Part shown: piece after piece, positions 1-12,032 of the stretch
Numbering within the stretch: position 1 is the stretch's first letter
Layout: each line of letters starts with the position of its first letter
NCBI GenBank assembly: GCA_001972305.1
Contig: BDDD01000345.1
Span: 508,466-572,465 of the forward strand
Source of the DNA: Cephalotus follicularis
Taxonomy: Eukaryota > Streptophyta > Magnoliopsida > Oxalidales > Cephalotaceae
DNA length: 64,000 nt
Direction: 5' to 3'
Notes under the pieces: generated by a model
What the model saw: only the letters and a program-made list of their open reading frames with translations
The model's database searches: none
What the model was told of the DNA's origin: nothing
Position numbers and translations under genes: made by a program

Positions 1-2330
1 GTTGTTGGTACCGTTGAGAAATTCCTATCTTTTGTAAGAAATGGTTGTCATGTGGCCATGTGTCTTTGCACAACCTTGTTGTTAATGGACATTTCCCTTC
101 TTTGACTTTCCTTGTGCTTGTTATTCTTGATGATGTTTGTACCCTTTTGGATTCTATTATGAGATGGCTATTGAGAGCCGGATTTGTTGATTTGTATTGA
201 TTTCCGTATTCGATATGTTGATTCATTGTGATATTCACTTTTTCATCGTTTGAGAGTCATATCATTCCATATGTGCCCTATTGCCTTGAGATTGTGATAT
301 TGGTTGGGATTTGTATCCCGGTTGTCTTCTGTTAACGTATTCATGATTGTGATGTGATTCCGAGCGGTTATGTGCTCGATGCTCTGGGTGACTTGGTCAC
401 CTTCTCATACTTGTGACTTTGTGACTTGTTATATTATTTTACTATATTTTACTCTGATGCTGGGTACCGGGATTATGCATATAGTTTTACCGGTCCAAGG
501 AGAGGTATATGTTCGACGCTCAACTCTACTTAGCAGGCCCATTGGTCTATGATTGGGTGTTATGAGGAAACTGCCCCCGGGTTCCATACCTGGATCTGCG
601 GCATACTATTATCTATGATGGTATGCTGAGTGTGAGTGCAGCAGAGCAGCTCCATTACCCTCCTATTGGACTGTGTTTTGTTGTTGATATATATATTGCA
701 CGCGGGTCCCTCGGATGAGGTTGAGTGTGCGTGCGGATTTTCTCGGTGAGGGCTAGGGTCCGTGCGGTATATGCCAGCCCCTCATGCGAGGTTTGGATGT
801 TATGCTTACCATAGGCACTCTGCACCGGTGTATGAAGGATGATGTGCACATCCTATAGCCTATTGGCCTGATATTATTGCTGTAGCGGTTATGATGTGAC
901 ACCATGTGATTTGGCAGGGATATGATATGACGCCATGTGATTTGGCGGGGATATGAGACAGTGACATGATAGGTACCAGCATCTTCTTATATGTTTATGA
1001 TAGTTTTGGGCACATATTACATTCTTGATATTGATACTGTCATTTGAGTTATGATCATGTCTTTATGCTTTGATATCCAGATATTTGATTATTGCCTTGA
1101 GTATGGTAATTGTTCAGTGGACCTCCTTGTTGAGTCACTGGTTGTTTCATTGCGAGTCTATCGTATTGTAGAGTATTGACTTGATCAACGGGTGTTTCTT
1201 GGATTCTTACGTTATTGCATTTGATGAGTTTGAGCGTTCTTTCATGGAGCCATGATGGTCTTTCATTTCTTTCATTTATTGATTTTATCCATCATGAGTT
1301 TATATTCTTGATCAGATCCGCGATTATTGATATTTTCATGTACTCTGATTTTATGGTATTTTGGATGTCTTGAACTCTGAGATTGTTTAGCGAAACATTT
1401 ATCGTTGACTTCCGAGTTTCATTTATGACGCTTTGTTAATGTCTATGTTCATATTTGTGGAAATTAATTGTTAAGCATTGAAATGATCTTGTTACCCTTA
1501 TGGATTTCGTTTACGCATCGAGAATATTGATATCCCTTGTAATCTCGATATCCTGGGTGGATCTTGATTTCCTTGAGGATTTTGTTGTCCTTTGTGATCA
1601 TGCTATCTTTGTGGATCTTATCTTATTTGTTGTCATTTCTTACCGTGGATTTATTTTATATTCTACTTTGAGCTTATTTCATTTCTCTTTTTATTTGGTA
1701 TATAGTTATGGGAGATGTATTTATTGTTTCTACTCACTTAGTCATTTGGACTAACCCCCTCCTTTTTCTTTCCCTTACAGATAGAGGCAAGATGATTGCT
1801 AGTTTGTTGCCGTAGATGTTTGACCACAGAGGCAGGGCATGCTACCAGGGTTTCAACACATCCATAGCATAACCACATCAACATTTAAATTATGCATTTA
1901 CTTAAGTTTTTATATAAATGTTCTCTTTTATGGTTTTGCTTTTAAAGGGCCGAGCCCTATAGACTTAATTTTATTGCTAGTTGAAATGGTTGAGGCTGAG
2001 CCCAACCCATGTTTACTGTTTTAAATTGTGGTTTGCTGAGGGCTGAGCCCGTTTTAAAATTGTTGATTCCTCCTTCGGGAGTGTGATTATAAAATGTATT
2101 TTTCTTTATAGGGGGCATAGTCCGATAAACGGATACTGCATGCCCGATTTTCGTAAAATTTTAAGAGTTAGAAAAATTTTCAAGTTTTTGGAAAAAGTTT
2201 AACTTCTTGAACTTCAAGTTTAAAGTGGGTTTTACAAAACCATATGGTGACTTCCGAAAGGAAGTTTCCATGTGGAATGTCATATCCGTTCTCGGTAGGA
2301 GATCGGGTGTTTTCGGGAACGGGTGTGACA
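1..2330 (+). mobile_element. 3' portion of a Ty3/gypsy-type LTR (element 0), left end outside window
   Basis: No coding capacity is visible. The segment ends with GGGAACGGGTGTGACA, the same GGTGTGACA ending that closes the proven LTR at 23383. It contains a short 31-bp tandem duplication (about 897-958, core CCATGTGATTTGGC). No tRNA-Met primer site follows the end, so this is a solo or 3' LTR, or its internal part is lost. LTR identity is inferred from the terminus and the lack of genes; the left end is not in the window. Confidence 0.5.
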
Positions 2331-2483
2331 TTAAACAGAAAAAGGAGACCAAAATCTGAAGGGATAAGGTAAGAGAGATCAAAATCGGATAGGATAGGAA
2401 AAAGGGGCAAAAAATTTGGGATTGAGGGAAAGAAAGAAGGAAGAGAATCGGTTTGGAAAAGGAAGAGAGATACATACGATTCT
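2331..2483. other. Purine-rich spacer between two LTR pieces
   Basis: About 150 bp rich in A and G with no counterpart in the matching 3' LTR upstream of position 6879. It may be flanking DNA or filler at the truncation point of the next element. No gene is seen. Confidence 0.4.
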
Positions 2484-2696
2484 AGTTTATGACTTCGGAT
2501 TACGATTCTAGTTTATGTTAAAAGTTTCAAACTATGTTTTCAGATTTTGAAATGTTATGTTTAGACCACCACGTTTTGAATAAAGTTAAGTTTATATTTT
2601 GATAAAATGAATAAAGTCGACTTTTGTTATATTCATGTCTTGTTTAGTTCTGTTTTATGAACTGTAAGTGCTCCCAACCCGTTTGGGGGTGTTACA
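2484..2696 (+). mobile_element. Truncated 5' LTR of gag-only Ty3 element A
   Basis: These 213 bp match the last part of the 3' LTR (about 6883-7096) almost base for base and end in the same GGGGGTGTTACA. The primer-binding site follows within a few bases, which fixes the right end. Everything upstream of 2484 that is present in the 3' copy is missing, so the 5' LTR has lost more than 2.6 kb. Confidence 0.85.
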
Positions 2697-2701
2697 GATT
2701 A

Positions 2702-2712
2702 TGGTATCAGAG
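2702..2712 (+). promoter_or_regulatory. Primer-binding site (initiator tRNA-Met) of element A
   Basis: TGGTATCAGAG lies five bases after the LTR end. It is the usual complement of the 3' end of plant initiator tRNA-Met and primes minus-strand DNA synthesis. Confidence 0.85.
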
Positions 2713-2868
2713 AATAGGTTTTTCTTTTCTTAGAAGACCTAACTAGGCTTGACCTATGAGATTGGGTAGACTTTGGGTAAGGCTTATTTCGTTATGGTCA
2801 TTCGATGTGTTCGTTGTTCCAGCTTTCTGATCTGTTTGTTGTATTTTGTCCTGGTATGTGTTTCGTAG

Positions 2869-4200
2869 ATGGTACAGACAAGGAATACCCCTCAGGGAAC
2901 CGAATCAACTGGGACTCGAGAAGAGGTGCCAAACGAGCCTACAGTTGAGGAAATGGAAAGACAGGCAGTTGCTCAAGAAGTACATCGACTGATTCACGCT
3001 ATGCAAAATCTTGGACAGGGTCGTCGGGAGAATGATGCTGAGGAAAATGCACCTGTTGATGTTCTGGCTAATAGGGAAGCTGGGGATCAGCCCGACACTC
3101 CTATATATTTTTGGCTAGAGAGGTTCCAGAAGTAGAGACCGCAATCCTTCACTTTAGCCCTAACACCTGTAGAGGCAGAACATTGGATTACGCACATGGA
3201 GAAAATTTTTAATGTGCTGGGATGTGACGATGAGCAGAAAGTAAGGTTGGCTGCTAACAAGCTGGAAGGGGACTCTCAATGATGGTGGAAGACATTGAGA
3301 TTAGCTAAGGGTGGAGACTATATTGATGCTTTATCATGGTTTGAGCTCTGTGAAGTCTTCTATCAGCAGTATTTTCCCACTGCTAACAAAGAGGCTTACG
3401 CAAGGGAGTTTGTAAATACTAGGCAGAAGGACGGTGAATCCGTCAACGAGTTTTTGGCTCGGTTCACTAGATTGGCGGGCTTTGCTGGATCCACGGCGGG
3501 GTCAGCATTGGAGCAAGCTGAGAAATTCTAATGGAAGCTGCATTATCAGCTTAGAGGAAAGCTGATAAATTCCAGATTTGCTGACGTGTCAGAAGTTGTG
3601 AACGCTGCGAAGAACATTGAAATGGAGAGGTTGGACTTCCAAGCAGCCCGGAAAGAGGGAGAAAGAAAGCGAAATAAGGTGATTCCCAAGGACAGAATTC
3701 TGGGCAGCAAGGTGAAGGACAAAATGGCGAGGGGAATAAGGGCCATGATGGCAAGCAGCATAAAAAGAATCATAATCAGAATAGAGATGGGGGTGACCCC
3801 AATGTTTAGATTGCTTTGTGTGATACTTATGGGAAGCGAAATCCGGTTGGGACATGTTATAAAGCCACTGGGGCATGCTTTGCGTGTGGACAGATGGGTC
3901 ATCTTTTTAAGAATTGTCCAAATCATCGTACAAGGAATAAAGGAGGAGATGGAAATGATGCGGGACAGCGCAATGTGGGAGGCAGAGTCTTCGCCATAAC
4001 GACGTACCAGGCTATAAATGCTCAGGGAACCGTTTTGGGTTTTCTTTTGTTGGTAATCATAAAGCTTTTGTATTGTATGACAATGAGTTAACTCACTCTG
4101 TGGTAACTGAATCTTTTGTTTAACATCTTGGGGTGCCTTCTCAACTGTTTGATCTGGGTTGGTAGATGTTTTAGATTTTGGGATGAATTTTTTTTTTTTA
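2869..4200 (+). pseudogene. gag: Broken gag plus start of protease, element A
   Basis: Gag coats and packages the element RNA. The reading frame opens at 2869 (MVQTRNTPQ) and carries the retrotransposon gag domain with EHWITHMEKIFNVLGCDDEQ and a following W-W helix region. In-frame stops occur at about 3133, 3280 and 3529, and the frame shifts near 3800. A single zinc knuckle (CFACGQMGHLFKNC) is readable at about 3870-3920 in the new frame, followed by a protease-like opening (GRVFAITT) and a degraded active-site region around 4070-4110. The sequence then runs straight into the polypurine tract, so reverse transcriptase, RNase H and integrase are absent. The relationship to chromovirus gag is clear; the product is dead. 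Confidence 0.85.
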
Positions 4201-4212
4201 AGGGGGTGGAGA
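4199..4212 (+). promoter_or_regulatory. Polypurine tract of element A
   Basis: AAGGGGGTGGAGA directly precedes the LTR start TGTAATATC. Such a tract primes plus-strand synthesis. Its position right after the gag/protease remnant shows that no pol separates gag from the 3' LTR. Confidence 0.75.
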
Positions 4213-7096
4213 TGTAATATCATGTTTTTCTGTGTGCATATTTTCGGGCTTTTAATCTGTTTTGTTAGTAGGTGGCTTATTTTGGGTTAAAGTGTTTTGG
4301 ACTGACTGATACCTGGGCTTCTTGGGTATCTATTAAAATGTGTTTATGGATAAGCAAAACTTATTTTATTATATCTTAAATATTTTACAAATCAGTTTTA
4401 TTATTATATTATTTTATTTAATACAAAATCTTTTAATTTATTTTCCTTTCTCTCTCTCTCTTATCTCTTCCACCCGATTCTCCCTCTCCCTCCAAAAATA
4501 TTCTTTCTTTCTCTCCCTCAATCCCGTGAATATCTCTCCTTTTCCTTATCCTACTTAGCTTTGTTTCTTCTTTCCTTATCCCAGCCGAAATCAGCTCTCT
4601 TTTCTGTTTAAGAATGCTAATTGTCCACTGTTTTACGCCATCTATTCTCTTCCCTAGAAAACGCCGTGTCTTGGAAGTTTGGGAAATTCTGGTGTCTTTC
4701 TTGCAGTGTTGTTTCATCAAATCAGGTTTGTTCTTCATGATTTGATTTATGGTTTGAGTTGCTTTGATATGCATAACGTGGAATAGCTTTGAATCCGTGT
4801 GTCTTCTTTTCTCCTTTCCTGTGAACATTCGTTGTAAGCCTTAGGAATTTTGTGTTCCTTCTACAGTTTTGTGTCACCATTACAGGTTGGTTTCCTTTTG
4901 CTTTTGCTGTGATGGTTATCTTGTCTTGTTAAGATTCCGTTTGCATATCTATATCGACTGTTAGAATTCAATTTTGATTCCTACCACTCTATGCTTTGTC
5001 TTTGTTTCTAAATCAGTTGATCAGCCTTTAGGCGTCTGCATAAGTTATAATCTAGTCTTTAATAACTGGTAGTTGGTATTTTTTTCTTACAGTAATTTGG
5101 CTAACTATATATGTATGCAATTGATTAGATTTTGTCTCACTTTTAAGTATAGCTTCTATCAGTAATCTATCTTATGTTCAGTGCTCTATAACTGTTTTAA
5201 ATACCTTATAGAGTCTCTTTAAAATGGTTATGATCCTCTGAAAATGTGATATCCAGGTTTTTGATAGAAAATTGCATAGGATTTAGATTTTTGGTGTTCT
5301 GTCGTCCAGAACAGTCAGCTATTTCCATGAACAGACGGCTATTGTGCGTTGTGTAGTCGAATATCTGTTATATTAGTCGAGTTCTATGACTTGCACAGTC
5401 GACTGGACCGCTGTCCCAGTCGGTTGGCTGCAGTTTTGCTTGGGTAGTCAGCTAGCCATGTGGTACAGTCAACTGCCAAGCTTCCAACAGTCGACTGGAG
5501 TCCTGCTACAGTCGGCTGGTCAATCCAGGAAATTCCTGTTTTCAAAGTTTCCTTATCCGTTTGTCCTCTTGTTGAATCGGGATCTGTTTTTAACACCGTT
5601 ATGCTTCTGATTTGATGTCCGCAATTGTTTCAAACCCTTATATGGTTGATTTTATATCTTTTAGATAATTGTACTACCGAGGTGCAGTTTAGAAATTCAT
5701 AAAGTTATTTATGTGATCGCATAAGGTACGGATCTTCTTTTCTTGATACACTCTTAGTGATTTCATTAGAGTATAAATTCTATTTTGGAAGTACATATAT
5801 TTCTCGTTTTTGGCTATTCCTTGATTCATTTGAAATGGATTCAATATCGCTTTTGTTACGGACTTTTCGTATTTGATACTGCTTTTTGGTTTATGGAAAT
5901 GTACGGATTTTGTTATCAGATGTTTGTTTCGATTTTTATAAAATATGTTTTATTACTGAGGTTTAATATTACCGATTTTATAAATTGAGTATGACTTTCA
6001 CTATCGAAAGTATACTAAATGTGTATGACTCTTACTTGCGATAGTATACTCAGTTTGACTTTGAACATGACTTTCACTTTAAAAAGTATGTTCACTTTCA
6101 GATACATATATGATTATGAATATGATATGTTCATAAAATGTTTAAAAAATCCGTTTATGTTTTAAATTGTTTTAGAATAAAATAATGTTTTGGCAAAATA
6201 ATGTACAGAGATTTTCCTAACTATGGAGGTACCATAGGCATGTCGTAGGCCTGGCACGGGGGCATGACACTTACGTTGTAGTGTGAGTAGACTAACGCGT
6301 CTCTCGTTGTTTTGATATCCTGTGAATAGGATTTGGATCCCCTTTTTGATAGATGCGTATGGGTTAACCCTAGGATATTGTTATCAGATTTGGATTTTGG
6401 GGATTGTTTGTGTAGTGATGTACACAACCTTCCATTGGAGCATGTGAGTGTTGCAAACCCCTTGCATTTATTAATATGTATATGGACATCGGATCTCTGT
6501 TATGAAATTTTGAAATTGGATAAAGCTATGAATTATGTTACTTGAAAATCTTGGTGTTTTATAACTGTTTTAGACAAACATTCTGTTTTACTTTATGCGA
6601 AAGTATTTTTGTCTCGTTTTGCATGAGATACACAATATTTAGAAGTTCAGGTATTTTCTATCTTTTAAATTATCGTTTACTGTTTTATGTTTCTTTATCT
6701 GTACTGAGGTTTGCTTAGCCGCGTTTTGTTTTTCCATGCAGCAGGTTATCAGGAGCATCGGGGAAATGTGTGATGAGTGATGTCCACCTATGTCTGAAGA
6801 TCATCTAGGAGATTGGTCCGTTTATGTTTTTGTTGCCTTATGGTCATGTTAGGGCCTGTCTTTTGAACAATGTCATGCTTTTCAGTTTATGACTTCGGAT
6901 TATGATTCTAGTTTATGTTAAAAGTTTCAGACTATGTTTTCAGATTTTGAAATGTTATGTTTAGACCACCACGTTTTGAATAAAGTTAAGTTTATATTTT
7001 GATAAAATGAATAAAGTCGAGCTTTGTTATATTCATGTCTTGTTTAGTTCTGTTTTATGACCTGTAAGTGCTACCAAACCGTTCGGGGGTGTTACA
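4213..7096 (+). mobile_element. 3' LTR of element A, 2.9 kb
   Basis: The LTR starts TGTAATATC and ends GGTGTTACA, giving the short inverted termini TGTAA/TTACA. It holds a pyrimidine-rich stretch at 4450-4520, a phased palindrome array at 5312-5518 and no credible gene. At 2884 bp it is far longer than the element's own 1.5 kb internal part. Short reading frames inside are chance frames. Confidence 0.85.
5312..5518. repeat. Phased palindromic word array 1 (CAGTCGACTG type)
   Basis: Ten copies of a 10-bp word, CAGTCGACTG or close variants, start at 5312, 5332, 5354, 5374, 5396, 5417, 5445, 5466, 5488 and 5509. Intervals are 20-22 bp apart from one of 28 bp. The roughly 11 bp between words are unrelated. 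Variants such as CAGTCAACTG and TAGTCGAATA fit decay of C to T. Function unknown. Confidence 0.85.
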
Positions 7097-7610
7097 CCGG
7101 AGGTCGAGATCACGGATCTGTGGCACGTTTGTCACGGTGCCACCGCATCTGGCCGGAGCGGGTGCGTTTGACCGCGGCTGACTTCGTTGTCAATCTGCGC
7201 TGCGTGCGTCGTAATGGGTCGTGGCTGGTCGGGTTTGACTCGCCTCAACGCCAGGATGCCGAATTTGGGCTATCCTTACCGTGATGGTCACCGAAGACGG
7301 AGATTCGACGCAAAACAGAGGCGGAGAGAGAAGTGCTCGTCGGGCGCGCACGGGGCAGTGACAGGCAGGGGGGTCGGGTGCGGCGTGCTCGGGAGGCCGA
7401 GGCTGTCCTGTCGGTGCCTTCACTGGCGTCGTTTCGGCAGTGACGCCGACGACAGAGGCAGAAGACAGAGAGAGAACGGGATAGAGGAGAAAGAAACCGG
7501 GGAGAGAGAGAGAGAAAAAAACCAAAAATAAACAGAGAGAGAGCTCTCTCTCTATATATATATATACATATATATACCCAACCATAACGGGCTGGGTTTA
7601 TGTCCAGAAT
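7097..7610. mobile_element. GC-rich LTR-like fragment with purine-rich and TA-repeat tail
   Basis: This block abuts the end of element A. It is strongly GC-rich to about 7440, then runs into GA-rich and (TA)n sequence (7440-7575). The composition resembles the GC-rich, GA/CT-rich portion of the LTRs at 10860-11780 and 48900-49600, so I read it as a fragment of that LTR class. Overlapping frames on both strands (7187-7531 and 7190-7585) look like products of GC-rich sequence. No boundary was found. Confidence 0.35.
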
Positions 7611-8760
7611 TTAACCGATACGAACGAAAATTTGATGTTTAGGACATACTACTTCACTTATTTTTCAATTTAACAATAATTTCAGTAAAACATTATTTCA
7701 TTTAAAGCAATGAAACATTTATTTGTTATGCAGAAAAACCATCAGAATGAAATCGCACTGGTAAAAATTTTATTAATACCGTGATGCATATGTCATGAAT
7801 GCCAGAAAAACAGACTAACAGCTAGACAGACAGATAGAAAGCCACGTAGGCTCATAGACACAGACTACTGGGACACGAATGTCACAAATATATTCTGTGA
7901 ACCTTTTCAATTACAGTTAATATGCAATTCAATCCTCGCACCACACAATATTCCAATTAAATCTAGGGTATGAATTTTTCTGTCAAAGCCCAATAATTTA
8001 ATTATATGTACATTACCATTAATATCATAATTCCATGATGAAATTAGAAAACTCATTTTCTAATTTTACATCCACTTTGATCAAAGATTTCCTGAATTAT
8101 GAATTAATCAGGCTACATAAAATATTCTCCCTCTATCAATAAGGGTGGTGGTTTCCTTATTGACCACTTACATGCCTCCATACATAATCCATCATATCCA
8201 ATATTTCATCTTATAATAATTCGTAGAATTATTTAGAATCACATCAAAACATAATATCATATATATAAGACAACTATGGTGTCTCAAGTCTTAGGACCAC
8301 ATGCACAATTGTAACAAAAAAAACTCCTAATTAACAGTCATTGATAACTCCATTTAGGTATTCTTAGTCGAAGCCAATTCAGTGAACTTATTCTCTAATA
8401 AGCACCCACATATACGTTCTAGTGTCAACTACACTAATAACCGTGAGATCAGTCATATACTTACTTGAGTGAAATATCATATGTGCTAATCTATCCCGAT
8501 TCACTAATGCCCATTATAGTGATCCTACGATTAGGAATATTTAAGAATAAAGCACGTATGTGAATAATATATCTCACTATTATGATCTCAACATGATTAT
8601 ATTTTCTCGACTTTTAATCTGTGGGCTTTATCATAATTATAATTAATTAATAAATAAAATATTATGATAAAGAATATGCCATATATTATTGCTGAATAAA
8701 AAATAAGATTTTCTATACAAAAAATGATAATTAAAACACATCGATTGTGTATAGGGCATA
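7611..8760. other. AT-rich gene-free stretch, possibly old LTR sequence
   Basis: No gene is seen. The stretch at about 8270-8600, with phrases such as GGTGTCTCAAGTCTTAGGA, reads like the non-coding LTR sequence of a Ty1/copia element in reverse orientation, but no termini, PBS or duplication could be found. That assignment is a guess. Confidence 0.25.
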
Positions 8761-8829
8761 CACTTATTTCTGTTAGCAAGCACCATGGCACCCCTAAGCT
8801 CCACTGACTATCTTGCCTTGGCGTCAGTG

Positions 8830-9342
8830 ATCAATGCTCCTTAAAATCCCATGGAGCATTCCAAAGTATTTGTAGCTACGGCTCTTGAGGATAATTTGGG
8901 CCTCCTATTGTCAAGTCTACCGAGGGCCTTAAGGTCAAGAAGAAGTGGTTTCCTTTTCTCAGAAGGGCTGAAGAGAAGTATGGCCTCATCCTGCCTTTTG
9001 GCTCTTTAGGGTATCAAATGAAGGCAATAGGCTTCAATCTGTTAGGGAAACTATTGTTTGATATTTTCATTGCTAATAGCCTGGACTTCATTGCTGAAGA
9101 CATTGGGAGTATGGTTTAAACTTACGAGAACCTTGGCCAAATGTTTTGGTTCAATGTTCCTTGGGTGAAGGAGGGCATTGAGAAGATCTCTGCTTCGCTT
9201 AGGAGGAGGGAATTGAAAGCGGTATGCCTTGATGATATGAAAGCCTTTGAGAGTGGTATGGCACAAATCAAGGAAGGCATTGAGAAGACTCAGGCAAACC
9301 TTAAGAAGCTTTGAGAAGAACTATCCAAGATAGAAGCCATAA
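8830..9342 (+). pseudogene. Degenerate coding remnant, unrecognised, coiled-coil-like end
   Basis: Fragments of open frame can be read on the plus strand, most clearly at 9150-9315, with a charged helical segment (KEGIEKISASLRRRELKA) that looks like a coiled coil, followed by a stop and more charged residues. I do not recognise the family. It lies just left of an LTR start at 9345, so it may be the tail of a retrotransposon or captured coding sequence. Earlier frames are interrupted at several points. Confidence 0.25.
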
Positions 9343-9344
9343 TG

Positions 9345-10300
9345 TGTAACACCCCAAAATTTTATGATTATATATATGTATTCTCTCCTCAAGATCGAAT
9401 GGTAATTGTGGGCTTGAAACTAGTCCTGTTGATGGGCCGAACTAGGTCTAAGAGAGAAAGGAGTCCTGGGCCGACCATGCCGGTCCTCAGCCCACAAATT
9501 GGGAACGACGGCTGTGAAGTGTGTAGGAAATTCTAAAGCCTTCTGCCTCAATTATATGAAGGAAAGTGGTGTGATTAGGGATCGACTGTTGCATATTTTG
9601 GAGAAAGAGACAAGAGAATGTCACTGTCTAGAGAATTCTTGTCTCTCCTTTCCACTCTCGTTTTAAATCCCTCACTTCCAGTCTTGAGAGGGAGTCATGG
9701 AGTAAACATCCCTGGAAGTAAAGAAGGAACAGAGGAGGAAAGAGCCTGGTAAGAAACAGGAGAAGCCATTTTTAATTCCTAGCAGCAAAAAGGAAAATTG
9801 CAAGGCGAGATTATCAGAAAAAGAGCTTGACGGGATCGAGACTCAACATATTTGAGGTAGGATCTACTACCTACTCTGAGCATCTGCATTTTATATATAG
9901 ATACTATGAATGTTATGTACTGCTATTGTGTTTAGCTAGATTAAGAGAAAGGAATGAATTACGAATTGTAAGGTTGGAGTGTGTATAATCATCCTCTGGA
10001 ATCGATAGGTCCTTGAACCTAGTGATTACGTATTGTGCCTTAGATTGTAACGTGTATGTGTGAGTGGTTGGCACCTTTCAGACGAGCATGCCAGACCATG
10101 CGTCTCGCCAGCACGCCAGAACATGTGCCTCCCGAGCATACCAGATCATGTGTCTTCCGAGCAAACTAGCACTCCCGAGGAGGACCAACTCTCACTAGCA
10201 TGACTAGCTCGCACTTGCTTAGCAGACCACTCAGTATGGTCAGAGGACGGACTAGTTAATATAGCGCAAGGCAGACTAAGTGTAAAGGTAGAGTAAGCAT
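9345..10300 (+). mobile_element. 5' part of a plus-strand LTR (TGTAACACCCC start)
   Basis: TGTAACACCCCAAAATTTTA matches the style of other LTR starts here (TGTAACAACC, TGTAACGCCC). The following kilobase is non-coding and includes an imperfect tandem repeat of about 27 bp at 10078-10165 (GAGCATGCCAGACCATG and variants). The right boundary against the minus-strand LTR ending at 12032 is not clear and may lie anywhere from 10300 to 10470. Confidence 0.45.
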
Positions 10301-10469
10301 AAAGGTGACAGACCTCTTAAAGGAAATAGAGCTTTAAACTCTAGTCTGAATAATGAGTAATGTTATGGGTCACCAACTAAGATGAACCCTACGGGGGTCA
10401 CCAACCGAGATGAACCAGAAAGGCTATCACTCGAGATGAAACCAGAAGTCTTACACATCAATATCTTGT

Positions 10470-12032
10470 CTCTTGGCATCGACGCTACAAGGCATGGACC
10501 CTTGAGTGTCAGCTATTTACACCTAGGTGTCGACGCTTTTAAGCTAGGACCTTAAGCGTCAATGTTTCAAAAGTCGTTCTTTCGCGTATAACAGTCCAAA
10601 GCGTTGACGCTTATTCTTTAAGTGTCGACGATTAAAGAAGACCAGACATCGTCTTCTTCAACGCGTCTTAACACCAACAAAATCCAAGCTACAACACATG
10701 CAATCCGATCCACAATCATTCTAAAACACAATATGCATGGCAGATTAACTATTCATAGTAACCCTAACACCAATCACACAATGCACAATCCACAATCCAT
10801 GCATTTCACCAAATGAACACTTACTATTTTTGAACTCAAAATTACATTTACATAATCCCTACATTGGATTCCAAGTTAGGAATCGTAGTCCACTTCTTCA
10901 AGATCACAGACTCGTACCGTTTGAGCTTCCAAGTCTAGTGTAGAAACTCCACTCCAAGCTCGAATTGGCTATCGAATCGTCATCGCTTGAAAACCTCCTT
11001 CCCGTGATCACTTTATTCACACTGCATATACAACACGTTCCCGTTACGATCAACATACAGGAATTGACATTGCCGTCATCGGAGTTCTGGCTAGATTCTG
11101 GCCAACTCACCCATCTTCGGTGACACCCATAAACGGCCTCCACAATGGACGATCTATACAGAACCTTCGAAGACTCGGCGCCAAACGCCGTGTCACGACC
11201 GACAGTGAGTTTGACTCACTAAGTCGACTCGCCAGACTTCAACAACTTCGATCACCACCCAAAAACACCACAAAACCATCAGTTCTACACATCACTACCC
11301 AAGACTCTCTGAGACTTGATGCTAATCGCACGGTCTTAGGCAACAGTGAGTCAGAACAGTTGAGTTGACTCAGTCGACTGATTCCGATCAATTTCGGCCG
11401 AGAAAAGCCTCAACCACTGTCAAAATGGGCAGAGCTGGCCTTCTAGATGAAGACCCACTCCATCCACGACGCTATTGGCATAGGAATTGCACAGCTAAGA
11501 CGCAGAGCGTCGGGGAAGAGAAGAGAAGAAAAGAGAGAAAAGAGAAGAAGATAGAAGGGGTAACCGTCGGGTTGAGCGCCTGGGTTGCTCACAGCCCTGG
11601 CCTGGTTTAGAGCCTTGCGCCGGCGTCTTCTCCGGCACGCCACAGCCCTCTCTTTCTCTCTCTCGGCTCTCATCTCATTATTTCTTCACATAGGCGCGCT
11701 ATGCGCCCGTGTTTCTTTTTTTTTTCTTTTTTTTTATTCTTCCCTTTTCTTTATTGGTATTTACCAACAAAATATTAAGCCCTGAGTCCCGTTTATTGCC
11801 GTGCATTGCGATATAAATTAATCCAGCCGCCACTAAAATAACCATGATAATAATGCGAACATTTGTCCTCACGAGTGCGTATTAAAAATAGGCTTTATTA
11901 GCCATTTTGGGCCTTATAATTGCGGCTTCGATGTGTAATGCCTTTTATTACTCCAGGCCTCTATCAACTTTATCACGGCCATACACTGCACCAATATCAC
12001 AATAATTATTTATGAAATTTCGGGGCATTACA
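10470..12032 (-). mobile_element. Minus-strand LTR (TGTAATGCCCC start), left end unresolved
   Basis: Read on the minus strand the LTR begins TGTAATGCCCCGAAATTTC at 12032. From about 10860 to 12032 it runs parallel to the solo LTR at 48790-49904, sharing phrases such as GGCCAACTCACCC and GGCTTTATTAGCCATTTTGG. It carries a CT/GA-rich tract at 11640-11760 and word array 2 near its left side. It abuts the Tat-type relic, into which it presumably inserted. Frames at 11120-11785 are chance frames inside the LTR. Confidence 0.65.
10476..10632. repeat. Phased palindromic word array 2 (GCGTCGACGC type)
   Basis: Words close to GCGTCGACGC start near 10476, 10506, 10527, 10556, 10601 and 10622. Two neighbouring pairs are exactly 21 bp apart. 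Flanking AAG and CTT often extend the palindrome (AGGTGTCGACGCTTTT, AAAGCGTTGACGCTTA). The core GTCGAC is shared with the CAGTCGACTG arrays but the arms differ. Confidence 0.7.

Noticed and set aside
3546..4223. 225-codon minus-strand reading frame
   Set aside because: Shadow of the gag pseudogene on the other strand; the plus strand carries the zinc knuckle and gag domain.
5396..5509. Compensatory changes extending the palindromes beyond 10 bp
   Set aside because: Some words have matching flanks (for example 20460-20475), but most do not, so no general rule holds.
7187..7585. Overlapping frames of 114 and 131 codons on opposite strands
   Set aside because: Typical of GC-rich DNA with few stop codons; Arg-rich and repeat-like, no domain.
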